A stretch of 64,000 nt of DNA. It comes from Solea solea. Taxonomy: Eukaryota; Chordata; Actinopteri; Pleuronectiformes; Soleidae. Location: NCBI RefSeq assembly GCF_958295425.1, contig NC_081136.1, positions 6,078,094-6,142,093 of the forward strand, read 5' to 3'. The notes below the pieces were generated by a model, which worked only from the letters and a program-made list of their open reading frames with translations, was not told the origin of the DNA and ran no database searches. Of this stretch, positions 40,601 through 50,751 are shown piece by piece (the stretch's first letter is position 1; every line of letters starts with the position of its first letter). Made by a program: the position numbers and the translations under genes.

Positions 40601-43600
40601 ATGTCTGTGTGAACAGGAAGCAGGTCATCTACTCAGCTGGTTGCTTGGTTGCAGAACACGCTACAAAAGGAGGAAGAGCAACAGTGAAAAGTAAGAGCAG
40701 GAAATTATTTGTCGAGGACAGAGGAGGTAGAAACATTACCAACAGCAGCAGGTGTTAACTTTATGCGTCTCCTTTGACTTGCATTATAAATTCATTAAGT
40801 CTTTGGTCAAGAGGAAATGTAAAACCAATTGGGCTGCAGGCAGATTAATAACATTATGTCTCTAATACAAGGAAACAATTTGATCAATTTGTTTAATCAT
40901 CTGAAACACAATCACAAATTGGCTTATGACCTAACAGTACAGGAGCAAACAAAAAAATTAAAGCCTTTGCAACTTGTTTTTCTTTAATAGAGCCACACTA
41001 GTGTGAGTGCACAAAAACATCATCTAATTTGGTTTGTTTTTTATTTTGTTTCCAAAGCCAGTGGGTAATTGTGTTAAATAATTGTGCTTATGATTTTTTT
41101 CTTTTTTTCTTTTCAAATTAGCAACCAGCCATGCAGTGTTAGCTAATTAGTAGAAAAGAAATAAAGGCTACATAATGTTGTTCCCTTTTCCTGTTATTTA
41201 TGTTTTTTTTTAAAAAGCTGTAGACAGTCTCTTCCTCTTTAGAGGAAAAAATAAGACAAGGTCACCGCAGCATTCTTCTTGCAGTTTCAAGTCTGCAAGC
41301 TCCAGCCAGTATATTTTCACATTTAGAAACCACCACAATAAAAGACAGACACCACATAATATGAAGAAAGTATTAATGTCCAGTGTAAACATCACAAGTC
41401 CTGTCATCACATGTCATTAGTTTAGATTGGACTGTGTGACGGTATAACACCAAACCAAATCAAGACAAACACGTGACAGATCATTCACGTGTGCTCAGCT
41501 GAGCAGGAAAAACCAAATAATGACGCAACAGTGTCTCAGACACACTGTAATATCTGTTTACACAACACTGGCAGAAGAGTTAAATTAACATAAAATAAAC
41601 ATAGTCAAGTGAGTGAACACTGCAAAGTCACTTTCAGGTTAATAAAAAATATCTACATTTTTAGTTAACCCGAGTTTGCGCTAGGCCTGTCCCCGACAAC
41701 AGACTCAAAACTACTAATTTGGTGCCAAACAATTACCACAATCCAACAATTCAACCACAATGCCAAATTGTATCAATGTAGTGTAAATGTATGTATTACG
41801 TATGTATAGACGTTAATACAGGCTGATTTAAAGAAATTAAATAAAGTGCATTCTTTAACATAGTTCACATTTCTGGTGCACTTAAAATCACTCGTTCGTG
41901 CATCGGTTTAGGCTAGGGTTGCGAGTCATCACTGTTGTTGACAAAAAAATCAAGGACACATATTGTTGCAGATGAAATTGATTGTCAATAACTGTTGATT
42001 ATACATCCTTTTCCTGTAGAAGTGACTCATCTCGCTTTCTAGACATCTCTGCAGGGAATGACTATCTAACAACAGATTGTTGTGTGTGACGTCTCTTCCG
42101 ACTCTCCAGCTAACAGCCGAGTCCTCAGACTTGTTTGCAACTTTGCCATCTATGGTGTAAAACAAGAATTACTTTAATGCCATGACTGTCTGCTAATGAG
42201 GACATTAAGCTTCTTTGTGTACTCTAATGTCTATATATTGGTTCCAAAAATCTGTTATCAGCCTCATTATTTAGTAATAATCGCTATCAATATGGAACGG
42301 GTTGGTTATCCAATTATTCGATTATGTTTTTGGTAATCTATGATGACGCAGATATTCACAACAGCAGTAATGTTGACTTTAATTTGGCAATTTTATCTTG
42401 TTTGGTGCACACTAATCAGTGTTGATTATTTAGATTTAGCTTTTTTTGGATTTGCAGATAAATAGAAACATCAACTGCAGTTCGCCTGAACTTGGGAGTC
42501 ATCAGCTTTTTAAACATTGTGTGGATCAAATGCCATGGGGATTCATCGCTCATCACACCACGGCTGCACACACCGTGCTGCTGTGTAGCTTTTGATGCTG
42601 TGTGGATTCACGTCAAGCTCCATCTGGTCCTCCCACAAGCAAGGACAGAGTGGCTCAGGAGGAAACCAGTGGGTTTCTGATGCATCGCAAACCACGAGCA
42701 GAGAAGGAGAAGGAAGGATTCAGACACCTGAGAGGATTTCTTGCACTACTTAACACACTGATGGGGACTCCTTCAAGAGAAGCACTGCCTCTGATCCCAG
42801 CGAAGGAACACAACCTCATTACATAACACCGACACAGACACCAAAAGTGGATTCATACACTAGACATGATGGATTCTCTCTTAACGTTATTCTATATTCA
42901 GGGAATCCATCTCTTCTTCTCTCCCAGTGTGACGAGTCCATCAATACGATGGGTCGAAATAAATAACACCATTGAGACAGCTTATCTTAATGATGTCAGT
43001 GGTGAAAAAGGCATCAGCTGCTTTCATGTTAATGTGGGAACAGAGGTATGGGCAGCATGGACACAAAGATCTGACAAGAGCCGTGTGGATGATGTGCACA
43101 TGTGGCTGGAGTGGTGCAGTGAACAGGGTGCTAGAGGGTGAATGAAGAGGAGGAAGCCCTTTGACTAATCTCTGGGGAAGATAATGATCTTACATGCAGC
43201 CTCAACACTCAACACTGCGCCTCTGAAGGACTGGTAATGTAGGCGCTCACTTAAATAGAACTGCCTGTACCAGCCAGCTGCAACAAAGAAATCCCCGTTG
43301 AGACACTTGCTTTATAAATCTTGCAGATGTATAATATCTAACGTTAGAAGTAGGGCCTATATCAAGAAGTGCATTAGCTTTTCTTATTTCTGTTTCTGCA
43401 TTGTACAACCAACCTAGTTAACCGGGTGACTGTATGTGCTGTAAGGCTTATTTTACTGTACTAGGAAATCATTACATAAGCATACACATGTTGCTACAAT
43501 AGTCTATGGGCTAGACATAGAATCACAGAGAAGGGACAGTGGCATCATCATCAACCACCGAGTGGCAACCAGTCATGACATCACCTATCAGAATCTGAAC

Positions 43601-46600
43601 TCTTATTTTGAAGCCTCCAGAAATGCGATTTGGCCAGCGCCATGTTGACACTTAGCAAACACAACTTGAAAGGCGTCACCTGCAACAAGGCTCCTATTGC
43701 ATGATACCAGCTATCAATCACACTGGTGTCCACTCATTTATTTTGTCTGTTTTCCTTCAACATATGAACATAACTTTAATGTAAACATCAGCCATCGACT
43801 GCCATGATTTCTAAAAATCGGCATTAGCTATAGAAATATGCCTCCATATTACATGAAGAGCGCTGAGCCTCTGTGTACATCATCAATACCTGTTGTATCA
43901 TAACCATCATCTTAGTCTGGCAGTTTACCACCAACACAAACAACATGACCTGAGACTCATGCAAAGATCTATCAGTATCAGATACGTAATAGCAGCAAGC
44001 TATATTTACAACATGTGGTATTACCAGTGTATAAATAGACAAAACCCAGCTGTTGAGACATTAATGTAGTGTTTAATCAGGATGACCCAAATAGACTCCA
44101 GACTCCTATGTGACCTTATACATAGCCCGTCACACGGTCTCACTGCCGATTCAGCCATTTCTGCTGCCACAGAACCAGACTCAAAGAAGGTACACAGCGT
44201 CCTGACAGCGTTATTGATGTTCACAGACGCTACAAAGATCCACACCCACGGCTACAAAACCCATGTGCACATGTTCACATCAGTGGTGGCGTGCATGCAC
44301 ACTTAGAAGGCAGGGGGCGAAAAATTAAAAGAGCCCCTACTTTCCCACACATCTGTGTATACAGGGACATCCTTTAGAGCGCAGCATCACTTTCTATCAG
44401 AAAGATGGGCATTTTTTTTATACCACACATGAAATAATTTCCTCTAAGGACAGCCTTTAGGACACTGTCATGTAGGGTCAGTAGGGAACTTCATAACAGC
44501 ACCCGTTTAGACTGGAAGGGTACCCACAGGAAACGAAGTTGCACGGGCATCTTATAGGGCACTGCATCACTTCTCTCCACTAGAAAGGCACTCCTTTAGA
44601 AACCATCAATCTTACATATTTATACAAGCACTTCCTTATATTAAGTTTCCATCATGGTATAGTTCGGTATGGTACGGTTTGGAACAGTGGGTCAGGCTTG
44701 CGTTTCAACTGCGAACATAACACACCAGACAGCAAGACAAGAGTGTCCAGTGTTTTGTTAATTCCTGCTTGGTTTGTGGCTGTTTGTCTCAAGAAGACGT
44801 CAAGCTTTGTATGAGAATAGACTGCAAGCGTTAAAGAAACGCCGGTTATGGGGGAGTGATGCTTTTCTATTGCCAACCAGCTCTCTGTCATGGGTGCAGC
44901 CAGTCTAGCTTCACCCATACCACACCATTACTGTTATCCCAAGGGAAGAGTACAGAAAAATGGAATGGTTGGAGCTGTTTATTTTGGTACTACTCCTAAT
45001 GGAAATGCAAACTAATACATACCAAACCGGTCCACGCAGTGGAAACACAGCTTTAGTATGCATCTTGTGACTCAATGGGACACTTCAGCATGCAGTGTTT
45101 TTGTCCATTAGGGCACCATATTGTCATGCCACTGCATATCAGTGTATGTTAATAAGTAAAGTGTGAATATGATGGAGGAAATCTCACTGGTAGCCAGTAA
45201 TATCTACCAGCATTGCAAACCCAATGTCAGAAAAAAGAAGTATAGAAATATCTGATCTTTGTAGGGCAGCTTTGACAACACAGGACATTATACTGTGGTG
45301 TGTTTATGTTTTGCTGAGATTCTTCAGTTCCCAAAACAGGTGCTCTGACAAATCATGCTATCCATCGATATCCACATGTTCTCAGTGCCAGTGAAATTAG
45401 TAGTGTTGTCATACAAAGTGATTTTATACTGGGAGCAATATTTGATCAGGGATATCTCTAGATATGCTAGCCCTGAAATCATTATTCAAGATGTTATAAT
45501 ACAGTATCAAAACAAACTCCCCATACTCTCACTGTGCCCATGTGGTGAATAGTGGTGTAATGCAAAGTGATTCTGTACTGGGAGCACTATCTGACAGGGG
45601 ATATTGGCCTATAGAGAAGGGAAATAGTAGAGTATCAAAACATGTTATTTTTACACTACATTTATTTCTCACTTGTAACCCAACGCTGCGAGTTATACAT
45701 TAAGTGGAAAACCGTAGCAGAAGGTAGCAGAACACCGGCGCGAGCATTTCATAGAGGAAGTCCCTCTCTCTTACAGTAACGGTTACCCCGGCTAACTCTT
45801 TATAGAGGTTCAAATTAAATTACGATTAAAACGTATTTATATACTCGTACATGCTTGTGTGTGCGCTATGGAAACGAGTTGTTCTCAGTAAACGCGTATC
45901 TGCTCGGCGTCTCAACGAGGAATAGAACCGGCTAGGCTAGCTATACAGCTAACACAACTTAGCAATCAAAGTTAGCTCGCGCGGCTAACGCCACCCGATG
46001 CAAATGGAGTGATATGGCGGAGGCGATAATGAAATTAACCCACCCCCGCTGACAAAGCCAGCCGAGCCGACCACAACTCTAGCTAGCTACCACAGGCGCC
46101 GCTACTCAGATGCTGACCCTCCATCGGCAGCTAATGCTAACTAGCGCTGCGTTTACTTCCAGGACGTTACCATATGTACCGACTCCACGTCAGAAAATGT
46201 GACAATTTACGGTCGCCTCGCCGACTTGAAAACTACATATCGGCAAAACTCCCGCTGCCCACCACCACGCTGCGTTTATTTTTAAATTACACCACCAACT
46301 TTTATGACAAGTTCGCGCGGCTCGGTGGGGCAGCCAGCCGCCGCCGTACGGCATTTAGCCTTAAGATATTAGTCTTGATTTCACATTTTAAAAAAGTTGA
46401 TATTTTGCAGGAATAAACACAGCTTGCCGTATTATACCCAAGCCGAATGCACGAGCGGCTCCCACTCGTGGAAACTGATTAGAAACAACACAAATATATA
46501 GTGTTTATTTACATTTTTTCTGATTGGTTTAATTCACACTACGTTGTCGGATGTTTTAGTAAATTTGACGCTCTTGCACGTACACACATGCTAGTAAAGA

Positions 46601-46760
46601 GTTAGCATTAGTTAGCGGCTAACGGGACAGACGGCTAGCTAGCTGCTAGCCACCGTGTGTCGAAACGAACAATCACGTTGAGTGTGTATGTGTGTGTGGG
46701 GGGGTGTCTTAAAAATGTAAAACATTCCTTACCTCCCACTCGGTACATGTTAGCCGCCAT
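22014..46760 (-). CDS. mta2: MTA2, metastasis-associated protein 2, NuRD corepressor subunit
   Basis: Eighteen coding exons: 46760-46733, 39235-39168, 38013-37920, 29291-29174, 28390-28327, 28180-28063, 27956-27854, 27457-27358, 27250-27062, 26533-26459, 26374-26316, 26214-26114, 25486-25347, 25239-25011, 24256-24167, 24077-23959, 22423-22281, 22167-22014. They total 1,992 nt, 663 aa plus stop; human MTA2 is 668 aa. Domains in order: BAH (from [19 protein letters not shown], about 1-145), ELM2 (about 146-257), SANT (about 262-315, [19 protein letters not shown]), GATA-type zinc finger (CESC...CRLCASC, about 368-400), basic region [18 protein letters not shown], and C-terminus EPIVLED as in mammals. 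ELM2-SANT recruits and activates HDAC1/2 in nuclear NuRD. The ATG has A at -3 and G at +4. MTA2 is preferred over MTA1/3 from the tail sequence and the EML3 neighbour. Confidence 0.96.
23205..23801. mobile_element. Non-autonomous DNA element with CAGGGTTCCCAC-type ends in an MTA2 intron
   Basis: The left end CAGGGTTCCCACAC at 23205 is an imperfect inverted match of GTGGCAACCCTG at 23778-23789. The inner left part repeats CAAGGACTTTCC and TCAAATTCAAGGA. The octamer CACTGACC stands directly left of the element (23197-23204) and again at 23802-23809, as a hAT-type 8-bp target duplication would. The right terminal repeat, however, ends about 12 bp before that octamer. No transposase frame is present. 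Confidence 0.45.
24260..24280. repeat. (CA)n tract at an MTA2 splice acceptor
   Basis: On the transcribed strand this is a TG repeat followed by TTTAG, directly in front of the exon at 24256-24167. It replaces the usual pyrimidine tract. The rest of this intron, up to 25010, shows nothing else. Confidence 0.85.
25620..25785 (-). repeat. Fragment of a GGCTGCAACAAT-type MITE family
   Basis: It reads in reverse as CAGGGCTGCAACAATAAAG followed by AT-rich sequence and ATAATCGA-like motifs. It belongs with the longer copies at 33800, 35245 and 38545. It sits in the MTA2 intron between the zinc-finger exons (25487-26113). Confidence 0.5.
26654..26667. repeat. G14 homopolymer in an MTA2 intron
   Basis: Fourteen consecutive G on plus (C on the transcript). 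A second G-rich stretch with (GT)n lies at 26821-26846. Length-unstable, and a likely site of assembly error. Confidence 0.85.
28595..28790 (+). repeat. Copy of the TTTAGGAATTACGGTACTGA repeat family, truncated
   Basis: It shares GGCTGT(G/A)GAGTGCTTCTGC, GGCAGTTATTCAACC, TTTAGGAATTA(C/T)GGTACTGAG and GGTGAATCTTGTCTGTGATT with 37075-37268. It matches the reverse complement of 63860-64000. It lies in the MTA2 intron at 28391-29173. Confidence 0.75.
30484..30620 (+). repeat. GATA microsatellite with LINE-tail-like sequence
   Basis: GATAGATAGATAGATACTTTACTAATCCCAAAGGATATTCAAG matches in style the widespread fish retroelement tail TACTTTATTAATCCC-GAAGGAAATTC. Only the tail is present. The family assignment (Rex3-like or another) is from memory and is uncertain. 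Confidence 0.45.
31370..31625. repeat. (CTC)n and (AC)n microsatellites
   Basis: A CTC triplet run lies at about 31377-31402 and an uninterrupted AC run at about 31570-31624. Both are in MTA2 intron 3. The 160-residue open frame across them on the minus strand is a low-complexity artefact. Confidence 0.9.
33795..34075 (+). repeat. MITE family copy 1 (TAGAGCTGCAACCATTATTC start)
   Basis: It shares TTTGCTCCATA-AGCAAAGAAA, ACATTTGAGAAC-TCATCATTTCC, GTTTGGGAAACA and ATCAACATTTTCAGACATTTT in the same order with 35260-35450 and 38545-38870. No coding capacity. Confidence 0.75.
35245..35455 (+). repeat. MITE family copy 2
   Basis: It aligns by eye with 33840-34075 and 38620-38860 through the landmarks CTTGCTCCATAGAACAAAGAAA, ACATTTGAGAAC and GGTTTGGGGAACAT. 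It is followed directly by the family beginning at 35456. A (GT)n run at 35221-35242 precedes it. Confidence 0.7.
35456..35935 (+). repeat. Repeat family copy ending GTAACAGAAGGGTTAA
   Basis: It contains two internal copies of the phrase GGATTTATTTTGATTTTA(T/C)GGCTG (near 35483 and 35752). Between them is a module, GAGCCCTGGCGCAACCCA to CATGCATGTTAACCC, that recurs at 36948-37022. It ends with GGATGGTAACAGAAGGGTTAA, which recurs at 37530-37550 and inverted at 63700. Unknown family, no open frame. Confidence 0.75.
36926..37552 (+). repeat. Repeat family copy interrupted by a hairpin
   Basis: This is the same module order as 35580-35935. At 37269 it is interrupted by the foldback at 37270-37355 plus about 90 bp of the common fish sequence CTTCTACTGCTTTATCCTCC through CGCCAGTCCAT, after which the family resumes (TATGAGTTACGGTAATGAGA). 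This suggests a later insertion. Confidence 0.65.
37270..37355. repeat. Near-perfect 40-bp inverted repeat with 6-nt loop
   Basis: The left arm 37270-37309 and right arm 37316-37355 are complementary over 40 positions with one mismatch (T/C, in GGTACYGGAAAG). The loop is ACATTA. It lies within MTA2 intron 3, about 565 bp upstream of exon 3 in plus coordinates, so the pre-mRNA can fold into a long hairpin. It is embedded in repeat DNA, so a foldback transposon origin is likelier than a microRNA gene. Confidence 0.9.
38545..38870 (+). repeat. MITE family copy 3, the longest
   Basis: It starts ATAGGGCTGTAAAGATTATTCGATTA and ends GGATTAATCAATGAAATAATTGACAG. The inner landmarks are the same as in copies 1 and 2. 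The ends are roughly inverted AATCGATTA/TTAATCAA motifs. It lies in MTA2 intron 2 (38014-39167). Confidence 0.75.
39236..46732 (-). other. MTA2 intron 1 (7.5 kb)
   Basis: Intron between the first coding exon (MAANMYRVG) and [10 protein letters not shown]. Its plus-strand right end (about 45.7-46.7 kb, just inside the transcript) is the most CG-bearing part and probably belongs to the promoter-proximal region. Fragments of dispersed repeats include GGGGTGTGAATCACAGGTAC near 39936, shared with 55065, and GGTATGGTACGG near 44665, shared in style with 60928. A 91-residue open frame at 42866-43141 looks like no known protein. No nested gene is supported. Confidence 0.7.
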
Positions 46761-47589
46761 TCTCTTGTATCCTCAGCCAAAAACTGCCCCCCGGTTTTCC
46801 CCGCTTGGGTAGAAAATGGTCGATTGGGGATCTATTTTATTCCTTCATTTATCGCAGACACCCCCGCCGTGAAACAAAGCCGGCTCCGGGCACAGCGAGC
46901 CGAGCAGTGGCGGGTAAAAAGTTGAAAGTTTCCGTTCGTTATGCTCCAAAGGTTAAATCCCCCCCACAAAAAATATATACGTCTTTGTTTTCGGTCCCTC
47001 ACGCGACCTTCCTCTCCTCTTCCTCACTCACACATACACACACATTCACACACTGCTAGCCTGTCTCTTACTCCACTCTTCCTCCCATCCTCCTCTCCCA
47101 GCTTCATCCTCCTCTTCTTCACCTCCGCTCAGTTCAGCACACACACACAGCACAGAAACACACATACACACTCACTGGCCCCCGTCGTTCGTGCGCTAAT
47201 CGTCATCTTCGGAGATTACCGACAATCTCCGGCATCACACAATTAACTTTTTTTTCTTTTTCTTTTTTTTAACCCACTGGCCGAGGTTTCAATAAACACA
47301 ACTTTATATACAGTATGGAAAACGCGCACGGGTGGCGCGTGACCTCGTGTGTAACTTTTTAAACATTTTAAAAGCAAGTGAAAATAATGCACTGTCACGT
47401 CATGTCATGTCTACACACACACACACACGTTATACACAGAGAGAGGGAAGTTCAATTACTGAAAACACGGTGGCTAAGCAGGGAAATTGCGCACGCGCCT
47501 GCACCCGCACGCGCGCACAATTACGAACAGTGGCGTGCACAGACAACCCTGGGCAGGGAGCCCGCCACCGCCACCACCACATATGAAGG
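46761..47589. other. MTA2 5' flank / promoter region
   Basis: Sequence upstream of the MTA2 ATG, with CG dinucleotides, CT-rich stretches and CA repeats (47030-47170, 47413-47428). I see no TATA box close to the ATG, as is usual for a housekeeping chromatin gene. The transcription start cannot be placed. Open frames on plus are simple-sequence artefacts. Confidence 0.45.
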
Positions 47590-48110
47590 ACAATAAATGA
47601 CATAATAATAATAAATAAAAGAAAGAAAGTATAAAAATGAATGAATTAATAAAAAAATTACAGAAGTAAATAAATTAATAAAATAATGAATTAATTAGTT
47701 TAAATGATAAGGATAAATTAATTAATGGGTAACACAAAACAATAAATAAATGAATGAATAAATAAATGAAAGAATACATAAATGCAGAAATATCGAAATA
47801 AATAAATGTAAATATAAATGAATGAATACAGAAATAAATGAATGAGTAAAAAACCTGCAGAAATACTGAAATAAATAAATGTATAAATAAATAAAAGAAT
47901 AAATGACTAAATAAATACAAAAATACATGTAGTAAATGTAATATTTTTATTTACTTATTTATTCATTCATTCTCTCTTTTATTTATTATTATGTCATATA
48001 TCGTCCTCCATAACCACCACCATAATTACTTTAACTAATGAATGAATGAATGAATTAAGTAATGAAAGAATGAATTTATTTATTTATTAATTAAATGTTT
48101 ATATTATGAT
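47590..48110. repeat. AATA/AATG tetranucleotide-rich tract
   Basis: About 500 bp dominated by AATA, AATG and ATAA units (AATGAATGAATAAATAAATG), with imperfect order. The Phe/Ile/Tyr-rich minus-strand frames here are products of the repeat. It lies between MTA2 and EML3. Confidence 0.85.
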
Positions 48111-48266
48111 GCAAACCCAATGTCATTTTTGATTTATTTCAAAACAACAGTACAGTTTAATCGGCCAACTCAAAGAGTTTCTACACAATAAAGGCAAATG
48201 AAATTTTTTAGGGGGCAATTATTACACATTTTTAATTGAGAACTGAAAAATTTAAATGATTTGTCA

Positions 48267-48346
48267 CTCAAATAGGGGCCCTTACCTGTTGAAAAGGGCA
48301 GACTCAAACACCTGCCCTCTTCAACAGGTAAGGGCCCCTATTTGAG
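48267..48346. repeat. Near-perfect 35-bp inverted repeat with 10-nt loop
   Basis: Left arm 48267-48301 and right arm 48312-48346 pair over 35 positions with one mismatch (A/G next to AGGGCAG). The loop is ACTCAAACAC. The arms contain GGGGCCCTTACC. It is more GC-rich than its surroundings and is intergenic, 1.5 kb upstream of MTA2. It may be a foldback element, a palindrome formed by rearrangement, or a small-RNA precursor. Confidence 0.9.
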
Positions 48347-50751
48347 CCACCTGGAGTATTTCTCTCTTAGTGCGTGTGGAGTTGTTTGAATAAAGTTTGG
48401 AGGTTTGTAATACTGTAATATACAGTAAGTATCAATATTTAAGGAAAAGTAAATAACTGATATATATAAATATACTATAAATATAAATAACTGATTTTAT
48501 AAACTAAATACCAAAAAAATTTGTCATTGCCTAATTTTGATGGTTTTTAATGTAGTTGACCAAAAAATAGAATAATTACATGGACAATATCATCAAAAAT
48601 AATTCATACTACCTTACATCACCTTAATGCAGATGATAATGAATGGATTTTTCAAAATACATTTTTTATAATTGGATAATTGATCATTTTTTAAATTGAT
48701 ATTCATGTTTATATGCCATTTAATTGGATATATAGGAAAATAATGATGATAATGTTCTTTTTTATATAAAGCATCTGTTTGTATGTAGGGATAACGTTCA
48801 CATTTGTGATGTATAAAGTACACTTTGTGTCTTTTTGTTTCATATTTATCTTACATATCATCATCTATATGCATTTTATACAACACGTTTGAAATAATTG
48901 GTAATTTCTGAATTGAAAACTTAAGTATTGATACTCCCTTACCTGTGTTTGTCACTGCTGACAGGGTCATGACCCCTGTGAAGCAGCATCAAGAGAAAAG
49001 ACCTCAGTTCCTGGAGCAGCACTGCCCACTAGTGACACGTCACACACATTACACTTTACAGTCTCGTGTTAATTTATTGGGAGCTTGGCAGATACAACAT
49101 CACAGTATTCCCAATGTTATTTTCTTTAAATATCTATAAAACTGATTGATTGATTTTCATGATATAACAGGTTTGTCACAGTCTGTCTAATGTAAAGCTG
49201 AGATTTCAACCAAACAGTTGAAAATACTTAAATCATGTAAAATAAACATTAAGCAAATGTATTTAAAGGTACAGTAGGTAGGATTTTTTTTTGCTTTATT
49301 GATCAATATTTTCACCATAACCTTTTAAGATAAATGTAAATGAAGAGTTTTGAGAGAGATAAAAACAACAATACGGCGACAAAACAACCTCCGACTAAAT
49401 CTGTGGAGTCACAGGAGGCTTTTGACCAATCAAAGGACACTTCTGAGAGACGAGTGTCTCCTATTGGCGGTACAAGGTCCCTTCAGTGGGATCAAAAAAA
49501 AGTTGAATGTAATGTTAACATAATTATACATTTCTGAATTTTGGGGCCATTTCATGATATTTTCGGTGTTTAAAAATGTTTTTTAAAATTTTTTTTACCC
49601 ACATTTTAAAAAAAACTGGGTCAAAAGTAAATGTGTATGTATGTGTGTTGTATTATGGGACTTCGTTCACTGAGATAAGCAGCAGGGCATTCGTTTCAAA
49701 CTTGTTTTATGCACATATCAAAAAATGCAAACAAAATCTCCAATTTTAGTCGGACTAAGACAATAATTTGTTTTGTTTTTCTTAATGTCATGTAAACACA
49801 TTAGTCCGACTAAACCCTTGCTAGTCAGACTAACATACCTGTATAATGCAATTTATAGTCCGATTACGCCTGCATGTAAACGCTTAGTCGGACTGTAGTA
49901 GGACTTCCAGGTCTTTGACCCGGAAGTAGAAGGAGACAACGTATTAACTGCGCTAACTGTTGCTAGAAATCATACGGCAGCGGCGGCGTCTTTCTTCGGA
50001 CATACAACGGACATTTTAACATAAAAACAGAAAAAAGTTGAATGTAATGTTAACATTTTTCTATTCTTCTGAATTATTTTCATGAGATTCGCGTACAAGC
50101 ACCAACAAATACAATCATCTAAACTGTCACGCAGCAAAAAAAAATCTTCAGAGACAGATATTGTTTCTGGTCATGTGACACGTATGAAACAAGTGTGTCC
50201 GACCGTGCTCCATTGAAAAGGGGAGCTTGGGGGGGAGGGGGAGGAGGAGTTGGAGAGCGGCGATCCTGAAATGACAACATTTTCACAAAATGGAGCTAAA
50301 ACTCGACAATCAGCTATTCTTCTTGACAACCTGCCTACTGCAGCTTTAAAAGGAGACGTCGATGTTTGCCACAAACTGTCGTCACTGTCCTAAAATGTCC
50401 GCTGATGCGAGACTGACGGAAAACACGCAGAAATGTCCCAAAGTCAAGTCATGTTTTGTACCTGCAAACACACACGTGACCACGTCTACTGCTCCTCCGT
50501 CTTCACCTGAGCGACGACGCACTGTCCAGTTTCACAAGCGCTTACATGAATATGGAGGTAAGTGTAAGTGTAATGTAATGTAATGACGGGTGACCTCCTC
50601 CTGGAGGAGACCCCCTCTCTAAATGAAACGGACCCAGCAGGGGGCAGCGTAGAGGCAGAGCTGAGCCTCAGCGGCTGCGGCTGCTCTGCACTGACGACGA
50701 CGACAAACACGTCTCCGAGTGTAAACGGCGTCCCTCTCTGCCGCGTCCTTC
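48347..50751. other. Intergenic region and EML3 3' side
   Basis: 48347-49262 is AT-rich with no feature that I can name. 49263-50349 is a repeat element (listed). 50350-50751 is the proximal EML3 3' UTR. The first canonical AATAAA on the minus strand that I find after the EML3 stop is at about 49295-49300, so the poly(A) site remains open. Confidence 0.45.
49263..50349. mobile_element. 1.1-kb element with TTAAAG-TGCAGTAGG-type inverted ends, with a nested second repeat
   Basis: TTAAAGGTACAGTAGGTAGG at 49263 is an imperfect inverted match of CCTGCCTACTGCAGCTTTAA ending at 50349 (about 17 of 20 positions). Inside, 49570-49960 carries another family rich in TTAGTCGGACTAA motifs, found again at 51985-52480. 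A block at 49415-49480 resembles 20600-20680. No coding frame. The nesting implies at least two insertion events. Confidence 0.6.

Noticed and set aside
42492..43141. Three overlapping plus-strand frames of 62-91 codons inside MTA2 intron 1
   Set aside because: No resemblance to a known protein, no repeat transposase motif, and no supporting splice or promoter signals; such lengths occur by chance.
47675..47928. Phe/Ile/Tyr-rich minus-strand frames resembling membrane segments
   Set aside because: Direct translation of the AATA/AATG tetranucleotide tract.
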